Positions 11,257 through 23,082 of a stretch of 64,000 bases of DNA are shown piece after piece (the first letter of the stretch is position 1; each line of letters opens with the position of its first letter). The DNA is taken from contig NC_061114.1 of assembly GCF_002878395.1 (NCBI RefSeq), positions 146,630,545 through 146,694,544 on the forward strand. Direction: 5' to 3'. The DNA comes from Capsicum annuum (lineage: Eukaryota > Streptophyta > Magnoliopsida > Solanales > Solanaceae). The position numbers and the translations under genes are program-made. The notes under the pieces were generated by a model, which was not told the origin of the DNA, did no database searches, and saw only the letters and a list, made by a program, of their open reading frames with translations.

Positions 11257-13751
11257 TGTAAGACCCCACAAAATCCTAAAATCAACTCAGTCTTTTAAGC
11301 TTGCTAAGGGGTCCTAGACTTAGAAAATTCTAGCTAAGTATTCAGACTTAGCATTATTTTGGCCTCTATAAGTTGGAAACTCTATTTTACGACCTCTATG
11401 GCCTTAAAATGTCAATCTTTAGGTTGATTCATGATTAGGAATGTCAGTAGGTGTTCCCAAATGAGTGTTTTTTTTAATTTTTTGAACCTCATTTGAACCA
11501 TGTTTGCGAATCCAAAATAGTGAATCGACGTGATCTCAGCGCGGTCGGAGGCTATCACATTGATCAATATCTTTCCTTGGCTCCCAGTGGCAATTTCGAA
11601 TGAACCGATGCAGACTCAACGCATAACGTTGGCCATCGCATAGATGCCAATGACACAGCGTATCGATAGTCTAATTTTCATAATTAAAAGCCGCGTCCTT
11701 AGGGGTTATTTTGGGTCTTGTTCCCACACCTATTCAGCCCTAAAACATGAGATTCAACCCTCATTGAAAAAAATGTACTTACTTTCTCTCAAATTGATAA
11801 GAACCTTAGATGATATAATTTCAAATCCAAGACCCAAGGTTTCACCATTTTTCTTCAAGAATTTAGCAACCAAGGTATGTCAAGTGTTCATCCAAGGGTT
11901 CCTTCCATCTTTGGAGTCCACGAAACTCTTTTAAACTTCAAGTAGCTTGATTTCATGCTTTCTATGATTTTGATTCAAGTGTACTCATGATTATTATGTT
12001 GATTGGATTTCTATTCCATGATTAAGTGCAAGATTTATGTAAAAACAAATATTATGTATGTAGTATCATGTGAATTTATGTTAAAGCCTTGAAATTATGA
12101 TGCTCATTTGCTAATTAGTACTATGAGCATATACAATGCCTTCGAAGTGTTTGATGAGTTGTTCATGAGAATTAAATAATGAAATTATATCATTTTAGCA
12201 TGTATTCAAGTTCATGTCATGCAAGTGTTTGCTAAGTGTCCTAATGAATGAATGATAATCAAGTAGTTATTTATCATGTTTTAAGATTGTGCCAGGTCTT
12301 ATAATTTATGTTATCGAGTACTAGGGGTATTTAATACCCGACAATTTAGCTGATTACCTAGAGCTATGGTTAGCCTCAGGGTAGTATCAGTTATGTAATG
12401 ATCAGTAGTACTCTCAGTCGGTTGCAGAACTCAGGAAAAACTCAGTAAACTTAGTATCAGTCCAGTCCGGTTCAGTATTCAGTTTAGGCCTCAGTAAATT
12501 CAACCATTTAAGAGAATTCAGTAGTATTCCAATAGTCAATAGAACTTAGTGAACTCAGTTTAGTTCAGTTAGATAGTATAATCAGTAACTGTTCTGTCAA
12601 GCCTAGTAAGAACTAGAAAATAGTTCAGTGTTTATTTAGTTGGGAGTAGGATTCAGCACCGAGTAAACCTAGGGATGGGGGTATTCCTGCCAGCAGAGGG
12701 TTTGACCCTTAGTAGCTATCCCTGTGTTACAGAACTATACAACCAGTATAGGTTGAGATATTTCCTGCCAGCCTAGGGTTTATACATCTCATACGAGTTT
12801 TCCAGCCAGTGAGGGATGATGAAAGAGCTTTCTATTAGAGAGGGTTAACTCATAGTTATCTTTACTCGTGGCCCAGTACTGACACCCTTCCAACTAGGGT
12901 TATAGGTTGGACCCCAATCTATTCAAAAAGGGGCATGTCGGTTAGATGATTACCTCTCACAGTCTCAATTTCAGTTCTAGTCTTAGAATAGAACTCAATT
13001 CAGTTCTATAGATTCAGGACTATCAGATATAGTCACTCAGTTCAGTATGGAACTTAGTATAGTTCCACAGGATCAAGACTATCAGATACAATCACTCAGT
13101 TATCAGCTACATAATATTAGTAAACTCAAATATCAGTAAATCAGTAATTCAAAACTTAGTATCGAGTATTATCACGATCTCAGTTACAGTATATGTATTT
13201 ATGCATGTACTCTCATTCAATTATATTCTTGTCATTTAGTCAGTATTGTTCATGCATATGAACCCATGCATTTCAGCCTACTTCACTTTTCATACCAATA
13301 CATTCAAAGTACTTACGTATAGCTTTCTTTTTCTCTATGATGTTTTATATAATAAGATCAGACCCGCGGGCTCCCAATCATACTTAGCAGTTCAGATATT
13401 CAGCTGACAGAGTTAGTGGTGAGTCCTCTTAGTTTGAAAACAGGATTATTTTAGTAGTTCAGCTTATTTTTATAGTTTGAAGTTCGTTGGGGACTTGTCC
13501 CATCAACTCAATATTTCAGACAGTTTAGAGGCTCTTTCAGGCTAGAGTATTTTTAGACAAATGTATCAGATTTGGTATTTGTTATACCGTATTTAGTTTT
13601 ATTGTAGTATTGAACCTTATGGCATGTTTTTCGCCTAATTTCTACATAGTATAGTACTATTATTTAGTTATTACAGTAGGTACCAGTCATGGGTTAGGTT
13701 ATGGTCCTTTGGGATTATGAGCATCGTATAGCATTACAGTTACCTCGTACA
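11257..13751 (+). repeat. 3' LTR of nested element 3
   Basis: It starts TGTAAGACCCCACAAAATCC and ends near CCTCGTACA. It is the same lineage as the minus-strand LTRs at 20119-23082 and 55215-57965, sharing the start, the repeated AGTTCTATAG..ACTATCAGAT blocks at 12990-13100 and the ATTATGAGCATC end. Its 5' partner is missing. After it the sequence returns to a different integrase at 13768, so element 3 was inserted into the integrase of element 2. Confidence 0.85.
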
Positions 13752-13767
13752 AGATATTAACTTGATT

Positions 13768-14830
13768 TAATTGGGGTCATAGTAGACTAAATGATAAATT
13801 CAACCCATTTATAACCTATTAAAACTTCAGATACTGCGGAGGATTATGCAAAAATATATGTTCACGAGTTAGAAATACTTAATGGGATACCCTTATCCAT
13901 CATTTCATATAGAGGCATACAATTTACTTCACAGTTTTGGTAGTATTTTCAGAATGGCCTTGGTACAAAGGTTAAGCTTAGTACTACTTTTTATATGTAG
14001 ATTGATGGTCAGGCTGAATGCATAATTCAAACATTAAAAGACATGTTTAGGGTGTGTGTTTTAGACGTTAAAAGAAGTTGGGATTACCATCTACCTTTGA
14101 TTTAGTTCGCTTATAATAATAGTTATCGTGCTAGGATTTAGATGGTTCCATTTAAAGAGTTGTATGGGCATAGGTGCAGGTCACCTATAGGATGGTTTGA
14201 GATCGATGAAGCAGCTTTGATTGGGCTTGAATATTTTCTTAAAGCTATGGAAAAGGTTTAATTGATTCGTGAGAGATTAAAAACTTCTCAAAGTCATCAG
14301 AAATTATTTGCTGATGTAAGATAGAGAGAGATTAAATTTGAAGTAGGTATTAGGTATTCTTGAAAGTGTTGCCTATGAAAGGAGTAATGATATTTACAAA
14401 TAAAGGAAAGTTGAGTCTGCAATTTGTTGGTCTCTATGAGGTAGTGAAGCGTGTAGGAAAGGTTACTTACAAATTAAACCTTCCATCAGAGTTAGCTGCA
14501 GTTCACCTGGTGCTCCATGTTTCAATGCTTAAGAAGTATATTGGAAATCCACCGTTAGTGGTTCCCCTAGAGAGTATTGAGGTTAAAGATAACATTACAT
14601 ATGAAGAGATTCATGTGGAGCTACTTTATAGGTAGGTCTGAAGGCTAAGGAATAAGGAAGTAGCATCAGTAAAAGTTCAATGGAGAAACAAATTAGTTGA
14701 AGGAGCCACTTGGGAAGCTAAAGTAGACATAATGACCAAGTATCCTCATCTATTTTCCGCTACTTCAGTTCCTACCGAAGGTAAAGTATTATTTCCAGCA
14801 AGTTCTTTCTCTTAACCTCCGATTAATTGT
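13768..14830 (+). pseudogene. Integrase of element 2 (broken)
   Basis: The integrase core resumes just after the nested LTR: TSDTAEDYAKIYVHEL-like sequence at 13825, then the second-Asp block ISYRGIQFTSQFW with the catalytic Asp replaced by Tyr at 13908-13910. DGQAECIIQTLKDMF follows, keeping the catalytic Glu. The open frame 14360-14635 covers the GPY/F-like C-terminus (FVGLYEVVKRVGKVTYKLNL, then HLVLHVSMLKKYIG and NITYEEIHVELL), and the pol tail is at 14650-14760. TAG stops at former Trp and Gln codons are frequent. Confidence 0.88.
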
Positions 14831-14960
14831 GCCAATATCATATCTTATGTTGTAAGAAATTGAGTTCTTATGGTAGTAGTAAAATGGTAAGCTCAGTGTG
14901 TAGATGTTGATTCTTTTTCAAAATCCAAATCCTAAGTGAATAACATTCTAGGACGAATGT

Positions 14961-14977
14961 TTCCAAGGGGAAGATAC
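14961..14977 (+). other. Polypurine tract of element 2
   Basis: TTCCAAGGGGAAGATAC directly precedes the LTR start at 14978, after GGACGAATG. Confidence 0.82.
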
Positions 14978-17051
14978 TGTAATACCTCATGTTTGGAAGA
15001 TATTATCATCATAAAACTCACTTTCTTGAGTCGTACACACTCCATACGAGTCATGTATGGTAAATAGTACCCAGGGCAATATGGAGTAGATGAAGTCTGT
15101 TTTAGATACAAGTTGACCCTATAAATCGTATGATCATGGTACGAGTCGTATGAAGTGAAGCTGTGAGTTAATCAGAATAGGTACCCTAAGTTTCTGTCCA
15201 AGATACGATTAGTTGTTTCCAAGTTATATAGACAAGTAACGAGTCATATGTTACCACTCGTATGTTGACTAGTGTATACCATCCTTGATTCTACCAAGCT
15301 TATGAGTTGGTGGTCCTAGTCGTACCCTCACCATATGAGTCGTATGTTTGACTCGTAAAGACTGGCGAGCGATTTCTGTAAAGTTCAGTTAAAGGGGTTT
15401 TTGGTCTTTTCCTTTTTTATAGCTCTCAACCCATGACCCATAACGCTACAAGAGGCGTTATTTCCCTCTATTCCTCAATCAAATAACAACACTTTCCTCC
15501 TTCTATCTTCAAGAACAACAATATTAGGGTTCCTCTTACTAATTCATCTTTCATGTCCCAAAGTTCAAGCTCTCTTCACAAGTCAAGAAATTCCAGGTAT
15601 GTGGGGTTTATGAACAAGGTTATTCTTCTATCCTTCTACCCAAAACACATGATTTAAAGGTTAATTTTACTTGTTTTGAATTAGCAGTCATACCCAAATA
15701 ACTATGTTCTTGAAGTATGATACTACCAAGTTATTGAAAGCTTTAAGTGTATCAAGGTTTAGATATATTGATGTTTTGACTTGTAAGATTTGTATTATGA
15801 TTTGAATTTCATTATCTTGAGTAGATATTGCTGAAAGATTTCAAGGTTATTATTAAGAATGATGTTTTATTATGAATTTCTATGAAACAAAGCAAGAATT
15901 CCAAGTCTTAAGTGCAAGCATTAAGTTTATAAGGAAGTTTAAGCTTTTAAAACTTCATTCATATACATTATATCATGATTCAAGGAAGATTGATATTTCA
16001 ATCTAAAGATAAGATATGAAATCCATAATTGTATATCTTGATTATGATTTAAAGTAAAGAGAAGCAAAACTGGTTTCAATTTTATAAACCCTTATGCTAT
16101 TTTAAGGTGGATTTCTTAAGTATGAGCATATAAATATTCTGGGAATAGTATTTATCACCGAGAAGGGAATGCAAATGAGTATATCCTAAATTCCTAGAAA
16201 CTACGAGCCATCGAAGGTTAAGATTTTTCCTAATATGGATGAAGTCCAGTGATCACTTAAGGTTCTATTATGATGGCAAGGATAGAACAGCTCTCCCCAA
16301 TATGGGTAAGCCGTTGGACTCCATGGTAGCTCACATGGTTTATGTCGGTTAAAAGAATTTCCCTTAAGAAAGAATAAAAGTAAAGACTTTGGAAAATAAG
16401 TGTTATGACTCACTAAGTTCACTCACATGCATTATTATTCATGCTTTATGATCTTGCAGTCCTTTAGTTTATTCAAGCTCAAGGTGAGTTATTTACACTT
16501 AGCATGCATCATTTTAAAGCTTATATGCATATTCAGTTTTCGTTTTACTTATGCATTCACCCCACATACTCAATACATTACAGAGGTACTGACCCACATA
16601 TATGTCTATATGCTACATTGTCTTATAATGTAGGTTTTGGTTCTCATTTCCAGCAACACGATTGACTATGGGCATCATCACCTACATCCTAACTTTTTGG
16701 TGAGTCCTCATAGTTCGAAGACCTAGCTAATTTGACTTCTGTTCAGTGATGAAATTATTTTAGTAGTTGATTTTTGTTTATGTTCGGGTCAGTAGGGGTC
16801 TGTCCCAGTGGCTCTCTAGCCAGTAGTATATTCTTGTCAGACTGTGTATGCTTTAAAAGTTAAAGAGTTGTTTAAATATTTTCAAGTTAAAGACTTTTAT
16901 TATGATACAAAATCATTTATCTTCAGTTTCTATATTTTTTAGTCACTACTCGTATGAGTTTCCAAGCTAAGTAGATATCATGGGTTGACTTAGGGCTATT
17001 CGTAGTCTTAAGTATCTTGTGACATCCAGTGGGTACTTTCAAGGCATTGTA
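14978..17051 (+). repeat. 3' LTR of element 2
   Basis: A full-length LTR of 2,074 bp starts TGTAATACC. Its first 1.2 kb match the truncated 5' LTR at 8576. Its 3' part (16190-17051) matches the split LTR at 37855-38867, including GTTGGACTCCATG and the GTGACATCCAG end. The terminal CA has decayed to TA. TATAAATA is at 16129-16136. Confidence 0.9.
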
Positions 17052-17056
17052 AAAAG
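17052..17056. repeat. Right target-site duplication AAAAG
   Basis: AAAAG immediately follows the LTR end and is identical to 8571-8575. It fixes the outer limits of element 2 as 8576-17051. Confidence 0.85.
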
Positions 17057-18489
17057 TAAGTAAATGCATAGGAATACTAAGATATACAAGAACTGTATTA
17101 TATACTCCTCTATCCATATTAATGAACCTTGATCAGGATCGAACTGGACTTCCAATTGAAGTTAATGATAATGCATGTCTAAACTTGAACCTTGGCTAAA
17201 TAAATAATTTAAGATATAAAATCAAGTGTCCAAAATCAAACTGGATAAATAGTCCATTTTCCCTTTTCGGAAAACCAAATTTATTTGCAGTAATATAATT
17301 CCAATTTTTAAGTCATAAAATAATCTTATTAGGTCAAAATATCAATATTCCAAGGATATGAGATCAAAAAAATACAACGGAGCAACAAAACCATTCAAAT
17401 ACCAATATTGAATCAATCAATACATAACCTAGATGTTTTACAGTCGTTTACAATAGAAAATATGCTATATTTAAGCGAATTGTTATAATAAAATGGTTTA
17501 GATAGCTACATTCCCCGAGGAGCCAAACCTATGGCAAATAGCTACTCGAGCCTAAACTAAGATATGTAACTGTAGTCCCAAGGATACTAAGTACTCTAAG
17601 TCAAATCCTAAAGAATAAGCACCTATCGAGATTAATGATTCCATGGTGAAATCTACTCTAAGACCCTTAAACCAACTATAAAAATCATTTTAAGATATAT
17701 TCAAGACATAATATCCCACCAGAAATTAGCAAATTATCATATGAATACCTTAATCGAGAAAATTCTAGAAGTAGGTAAGTTCTAACCTACCTGGATGTCG
17801 AAGAACACACTCACAATCCACTATATTAGAGCTTTTCCCTTTTGTGAAGCCTCTGATTGCAGTCATGGTAACAAAATGATAATTTATGCATCAATATGAG
17901 AATAATGATATCCTATTGCAAATTTATGTGTTGGGTCAAAAATCAGTTATGAGGCCCACTTATAGAATTCAAAAATAAAATCGACAATTGTGTCCCTCGT
18001 GGGCAAGGATCTCATGCTTAAAATTTGAGCATAACCAGTACTCAATTTCAAGTCCAAATTAGTCCATAAATATTAGAGAAAATGAGAAATTAAGCTAGAA
18101 TTTAACCTAAATTTGAGCGTAAATAAATGGAAAAACTAAGGAAACATGATCACGGGAAAAAGGATTGTCATACCTTTAACCAAAGAGATGAATCCCAATA
18201 GTTTTCCAAGCTTCAAACCAACAATAATGGTGAAAATCGTTAAAATTGTAAAAAGGCAAGCATTTATGCTACCCAAGGTGCCTTCTTTTCGAACGCAGAG
18301 ACCAATCAGGCCAAACCTTCCAAACGTGATCGGTCCCCTACTAATGCAAAGAATAAGCATGTACCCATTAGGCAAACCTTTTATTTATGAACGTAGCAAT
18401 CCATCAGCGAATGCAAAGTCAAGAATCATTTACCTTTGCGAATGCACAAAAAAAAAGTCTGCACCAACTGATGAAAAACCAAGAAAATC
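17057..18489. other. Relic sequence without a recognisable gene
   Basis: The first ~100 bases probably continue the split LTR relic seen before 8571. The rest is low-complexity AT-rich DNA. A 115-codon plus-strand frame (18146-18493) lacks any domain and is opposed by an equally long minus frame, so I do not call it a gene. Confidence 0.5.
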
Positions 18490-18720
18490 CTAAATTAGAA
18501 ATGACTCTAGGGATCTGAAACTAATGCATGATACATGAATTGAACTAATCTTGCAGCTACTGGGACTTTCTATATTGGAATAGTTTCATTTCTGAGATTT
18601 CTAATAGTATGAATAAATGAAAAGATGGGAAACAAACAATACGAATCCGACTGCCTGACTATTAAATAGAATTTTTGGCTTTACTAATTAACTCATGCTG
18701 AAAACATAAGATCAAATGGG
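18490..18720 (-). repeat. 3' non-coding tail of a minus-strand element
   Basis: The words GGGATCTGAAACTAATGCATG, AAAAGATGG and CTGCCTGACT recur in the same order at 58395-58530. That segment lies close to polypurine tracts, so both are probably the untranslated stretch behind pol. Here it follows gag directly, which implies that pol was deleted. Confidence 0.55.
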
Positions 18721-18832
18721 AGCAAAGGATCTAACAATGCATATTATGAAAATGAAGGACTTATAACGTACCTGAATATATGTTAGTGGAACTTCCCTGA
18801 TCATAGAGATTCTGGAGTGCATAAAATCTATT

Positions 18833-19875
18833 CTAACACTGACCACTAGTGGTACTGAAAGTGGCTCCCTGATGATGTAAATCTTTACCCCTCTGATCCA
18901 AAACTCTACACTCTCGCAACTTGTAGCCTGTCTTACCACAACCAAAACATACCTTATTTCTTACTCTACATGCACCTTGGTGTTTCTTACCACATTCTTC
19001 ACAAAGTGGATAGGTACGCTCACTTCTCATACTACCTTAGGATTTGGAGCCTGACGCCCCATCAAGATTGCCATCCCTAAACTTTGGTACTGGTGCACTA
19101 GCTGAGGATAGAGCTGGGACTAAAAACTTTTGACTATCCTGAGAACGGTTACCACTCTGAGACCTTAGTTGAGAAAAACTAAAACTATCTATTTTGGCTT
19201 TCTTTTTCACTCTCTCTCTCTCCTTAGTTTTTTCTGCCTCAATCTGTTGAGCCTGAATTATTAGTCAAGAAAGATCCATGTCTCTATTGAGCATAGTAGT
19301 CCGACACTCTTTAACCACCAGCCTAGACACACCGGTTATAAATATACTCATTCTAGATCTAGGGTCAGCCATCTGCTCAGGAACATACTTAGACAATGAT
19401 TGAACTTAGGAAATACTCCTTCACTAAAATAGAGCCTTGCCTTAGGTTCATGAACTCTTCTACCTTAGCTTCCCTCATTTCAAGTGGGAAAAACTTATCT
19501 AAGAACATATCCTAAAATATCTGCGAAGTTATGGGAGCTATATCCTCCCCTCTACTCTTCTTCCACATACTACGCAATCATGAGCAACACCGTCAACCTA
19601 TAGGATGCCAATTCTACACTCTCTTCTTCAGAGACATGCATGATTTGGGTGATCTTCTTCACCTCCTTAAGATAAAGCCATGGGTCCTCGCTTGCTATTG
19701 ACCCAAAGAATTTTGGTGGGTTTATTCTCATGAAATTTTCGATCCTGGCTGCGACTAAATCCCCATCTTGCTGAGGTTGGGTTAGCGCCTGAAAAAGCTA
19801 CCTGAAACTCTGTATGTGACATATTTCATCAAAGGATCTACAGGCTGAGGTGGCTGGTTATCATTTCTACAGGCA
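18833..19875 (-). pseudogene. gag of element 4 (broken)
   Basis: The minus strand gives a Tekay/Del-like gag with many stops. At about 19440-19500 is FFPLEMREAKVEEFMNLRQG and then VKEYFL, the conserved capsid end also seen at 39530-39600 and 62215-62290. The C-terminal part is open at 18833-19030 with CEECGKKHQGACRV followed by CFGCGKTGYKLREC. The second motif is a CX2CX4HX4C zinc knuckle whose His is now Tyr. The frame then ends in tail sequence, with no protease, RT or integrase. Confidence 0.85.
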
Positions 19876-20101
19876 TTATCTCTGTGAGGAGGTATATTCT
19901 GTAAATGAAAGAATGAATAGATTAGACTAAGAGTCTTAAATTGATCTCATGTTCACTCGCACGACATGAATACTAAAAGAAGATAAACTATTCCTAAAAC
20001 ATATTATAGCCTCTTGTACATAAATGTAGTGCGCAACACACCCATGCACAAGACTCTACTAGATGTGGCTTTCAGACTTCCTAGGACATTGTTGAACCTT
20101 A

Positions 20102-20114
20102 GGCTCTGATACCT
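20102..20114 (-). other. Primer-binding site of element 4
   Basis: The minus strand reads AGGTATCAGAGCC, one base off the initiator-Met tRNA complement, 4 bases inside the LTR end at 20119. Confidence 0.85.
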
Positions 20115-20118
20115 AGTT

Positions 20119-23082
20119 TGTAACGCCTCGAGTCTAGTACATCGGACGCTATAGGATGCTCATAATCTCAAAGGACCACAAGCTAACCCTTGACTGATAT
20201 TTGCAACTGAGCACTAAATAATATACTATAAAAATGTAGAAAACTGATGAAAAACTTTCCATAAGGTTAAAACATCTGAAATACAACTGAAAACGGAATA
20301 CTAATACAACTATCTGAACATATAGTTGGAAAAACTTCAGTCTGGAAGCCTTTAACTGTCTGAATAAGGAGTTGAATGGGACAATCCCCCAACTAACTCC
20401 ATCTACTAAAAATACTGAATCGAATGCAATAAAATGAAATAAGAACCATCCTTGAATGATGAAGACTCACTGCTATCTACTACTGGTGGCTAAATCGGAC
20501 TGCTAAGGGTGCTCTGGATCTTGTGTTTCTAAACCTATGGTATAAAACACCATAGTGCAGGAAAGTATGCATCAGTACATGAGAATATACTGGTATGCTA
20601 GATGGGGTAAGGCTAAATGCAAAGGCTCATATGCACGAACTACGGCTGACTAAATAACATGAGTATACAAAATGAGAAATTACATGGATGAATGCATAAA
20701 CTATAATTGAAATAATAGTAACACTGAATACTAATTTCAACTAACTGGATTACTGATAACTGGGTTTACTAAATTCTAAATACTAATTTACTAACATTTG
20801 AGTTTACTAACTCTAGAATAATGAATAACTGAGTCTACTAATATTGATCTCAGAGTTTTTATAATACTGATTTACTATATATGAGATCAGTCCTATCTAA
20901 CGGTGATCGCTGAATCTACTGATACTGATTCTGATTGATTGTACCTAAGATCAGTCCTATCTAGTGGGTGATCTCTGAATCTCTGAATGATAAAAATGAT
21001 TGACAATATTTGAGATTAGTCCTATCTAATGGGTGATCTCTAAATTCTATGGAACTACCTAAGTTCCTTACTGAGCTGAGTGACTGTACCTAACAGTCCT
21101 GATTTTTGTAATACTGCACTGAGTTCTATTATTGAAGCTGAATTTGAAACTGAGACTGTAGGAGGTAGTCATCTAATCGACATGCCTCAAATCTAAAATA
21201 GTTGGGTTCAACCTATAACCCCAGCTGGAAGGGTGTCAGTACTGTGCCACGAGTAAAGACAACTGCTATGGAGTCGGTCCTAATCTAGCGGGTGACCCTT
21301 GAGATCAGTCCTGTACTAGTGGGTGATCCCTGAGTATATTAGTACTATATAATGGGTGAAATCTCATGCCTACACTGGATACGTAGTTCTGGAATTTAGG
21401 GAATGCTTCTAGGGATCTCAGTCCTATTTAGCGGGTGAGCTCCCATCCCTAGGCTCGCTTGGTGTAGAATCCAACTCCTAACTGAAAGATACTGAACTGA
21501 TTTCCTAGTTCATACTAGGCTTGACTATACTGTTACTGATCGTACTGATTAACTAAATTGAACTAATCTCACTGAGTTCCATTGACTAATGGAATACTAC
21601 TGAATTCTGTTAACTGACTGAATGCTACTGAGTTTCTGGACTGAATACTTGAATGCTATTGAGGTATGAACTGAATACTGAACTGGAATAGACTGATACT
21701 GAGATTACCGTGTATCTCTAAGTTCTGTAACTGGCTGAGTTCTACTATTCATGGTATGATTGAGATTATCTTGAAAACTGACACAGGCTCTAGACAATCA
21801 GCTAAATTGTTGGGTATTAAATACACCCAGGACTCGATAACATAAATAAATAAGGCATGACAATTCTGTAATAGCATAACAATAGTCGATCATTCATAAT
21901 AAAATCAAGGAGGCGTCTCTTCAAGCACTTGGAAGTCTTAAACATGTAAACGTATAGGGATGCATACCAATGTCCCATAATTCATTCATTAAGGAATGCA
22001 CGTAAATGGGAGTGCATGCAACATATCATAATTCATTTACTAAGGCCTTTTATTAAACACTTGACATACATTAACTTATACATAATTAGGGATTTCATGC
22101 TAAAATGCTATAATGACTCTATTTCCTTCACATAAGCATTTTATCAAATGTATGGGGAGCATACTTTGGTTATACAACAATCAATACAACCAATTAACAT
22201 GGCTACATGAATAAACTTGCAACTTAAAGGGGTTTATCATGAACATTATGCAAATCATCACATGCTAGGAATAAATCATGAAACTTGTAATCTAGAACAT
22301 GAATCCCAACTCAACAATAACATAAACATGAACTTCAACTCACATAAATCATGAAAAATCTTAAATATTCAATCTTTATAATTTGAAAAGGGTTCTTCAA
22401 CTTCTGGGGTGGAAGGGACCCAAGAATCAATATCTAACATACTGTAGTTCTTGATTTTAGGAAGATTGTAGAGAGACTCTTGAATTTGGATCATCAATTG
22501 GAAAACCCTAACTTGTTTTTAAGAGAAAATAAGAGAAGAGAGTATATTTTAGTGAAAAATAGGGTTAAATCTTGTATTATCGGGTTATATAGGAGTGGGA
22601 AATTGACCTAAATACCCCTCTGGATGCGGATTATAAAAAGCTAAAAACTGAGCACCGACAAAGTTGTTCACACGATGCATTGATGGCATCAACGCGATAC
22701 TCAATGCTATACTCGACGCGTCGCACCATGATTGCACCAATCCTCAATACTTTTGATTGGAAAATCTTTCACAATATTAACCAACACTATAGGTAACACG
22801 ACACGCCTGGATCGCATTGGTCTATTATTTTGGGACACTAAACAGTCTAAACACAGTCTAAAAAATTCAAAACTTTTCTAGGAACACCTACTGACCTAGC
22901 TGATCATGAATCAACTTAAAAATAGACATTTAATGGTCTTATTGGTCGAGAAATAAGATTTTCAACTTATGAAGGCAAAAAAAGATCCTAAGTGTTAACA
23001 GTTAGCTAAAGTTTCTAAGTCTTGGACCTCTTTTTAAGCTTTAACGGACTAAATAAAGCTTTGAATTTTGTAGGGTCTTACA
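20119..23082 (-). repeat. 5' LTR of element 4
   Basis: A 2,964-bp LTR. The minus strand starts TGTAAGACCCTACAAAATTC at 23082 and ends GGCGTTACA at 20119. It matches the LTRs at 11257 and 55215. The middle (20690-21780) is packed with diverged repeats of CTGATACTGA, CTGAATACT and GATCAGTCCTATCTA-like words. Confidence 0.88.
20870..21440. repeat. Short diverged repeats GATCxxTCCTATCTA..GGGTGATC in the LTR
   Basis: At least five imperfect copies of a GAGATCAGTCCTATCTAGTG-like unit followed by GGGTGATCTCTGA occur at about 20883, 20948, 21014, 21300 and 21417. Related units occur in the sister LTRs, with ATCTAGCAGG-type words near 55870-56040. They look like internal minisatellite growth inside the LTR. 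Confidence 0.6.

Noticed and set aside
11644..11934. 96-codon plus-strand frame
   Set aside because: Falls inside the nested 3' LTR; LTRs here do not code and no domain is seen.
18146..18493. 115-codon plus-strand open frame
   Set aside because: No domain, low complexity, a competing minus-strand frame over the same bases, and its end runs into element-tail sequence.
20870..21440. CRISPR-like spaced repeats
   Set aside because: Repeats are diverged, unevenly spaced, inside an LTR, and the genome is plant.
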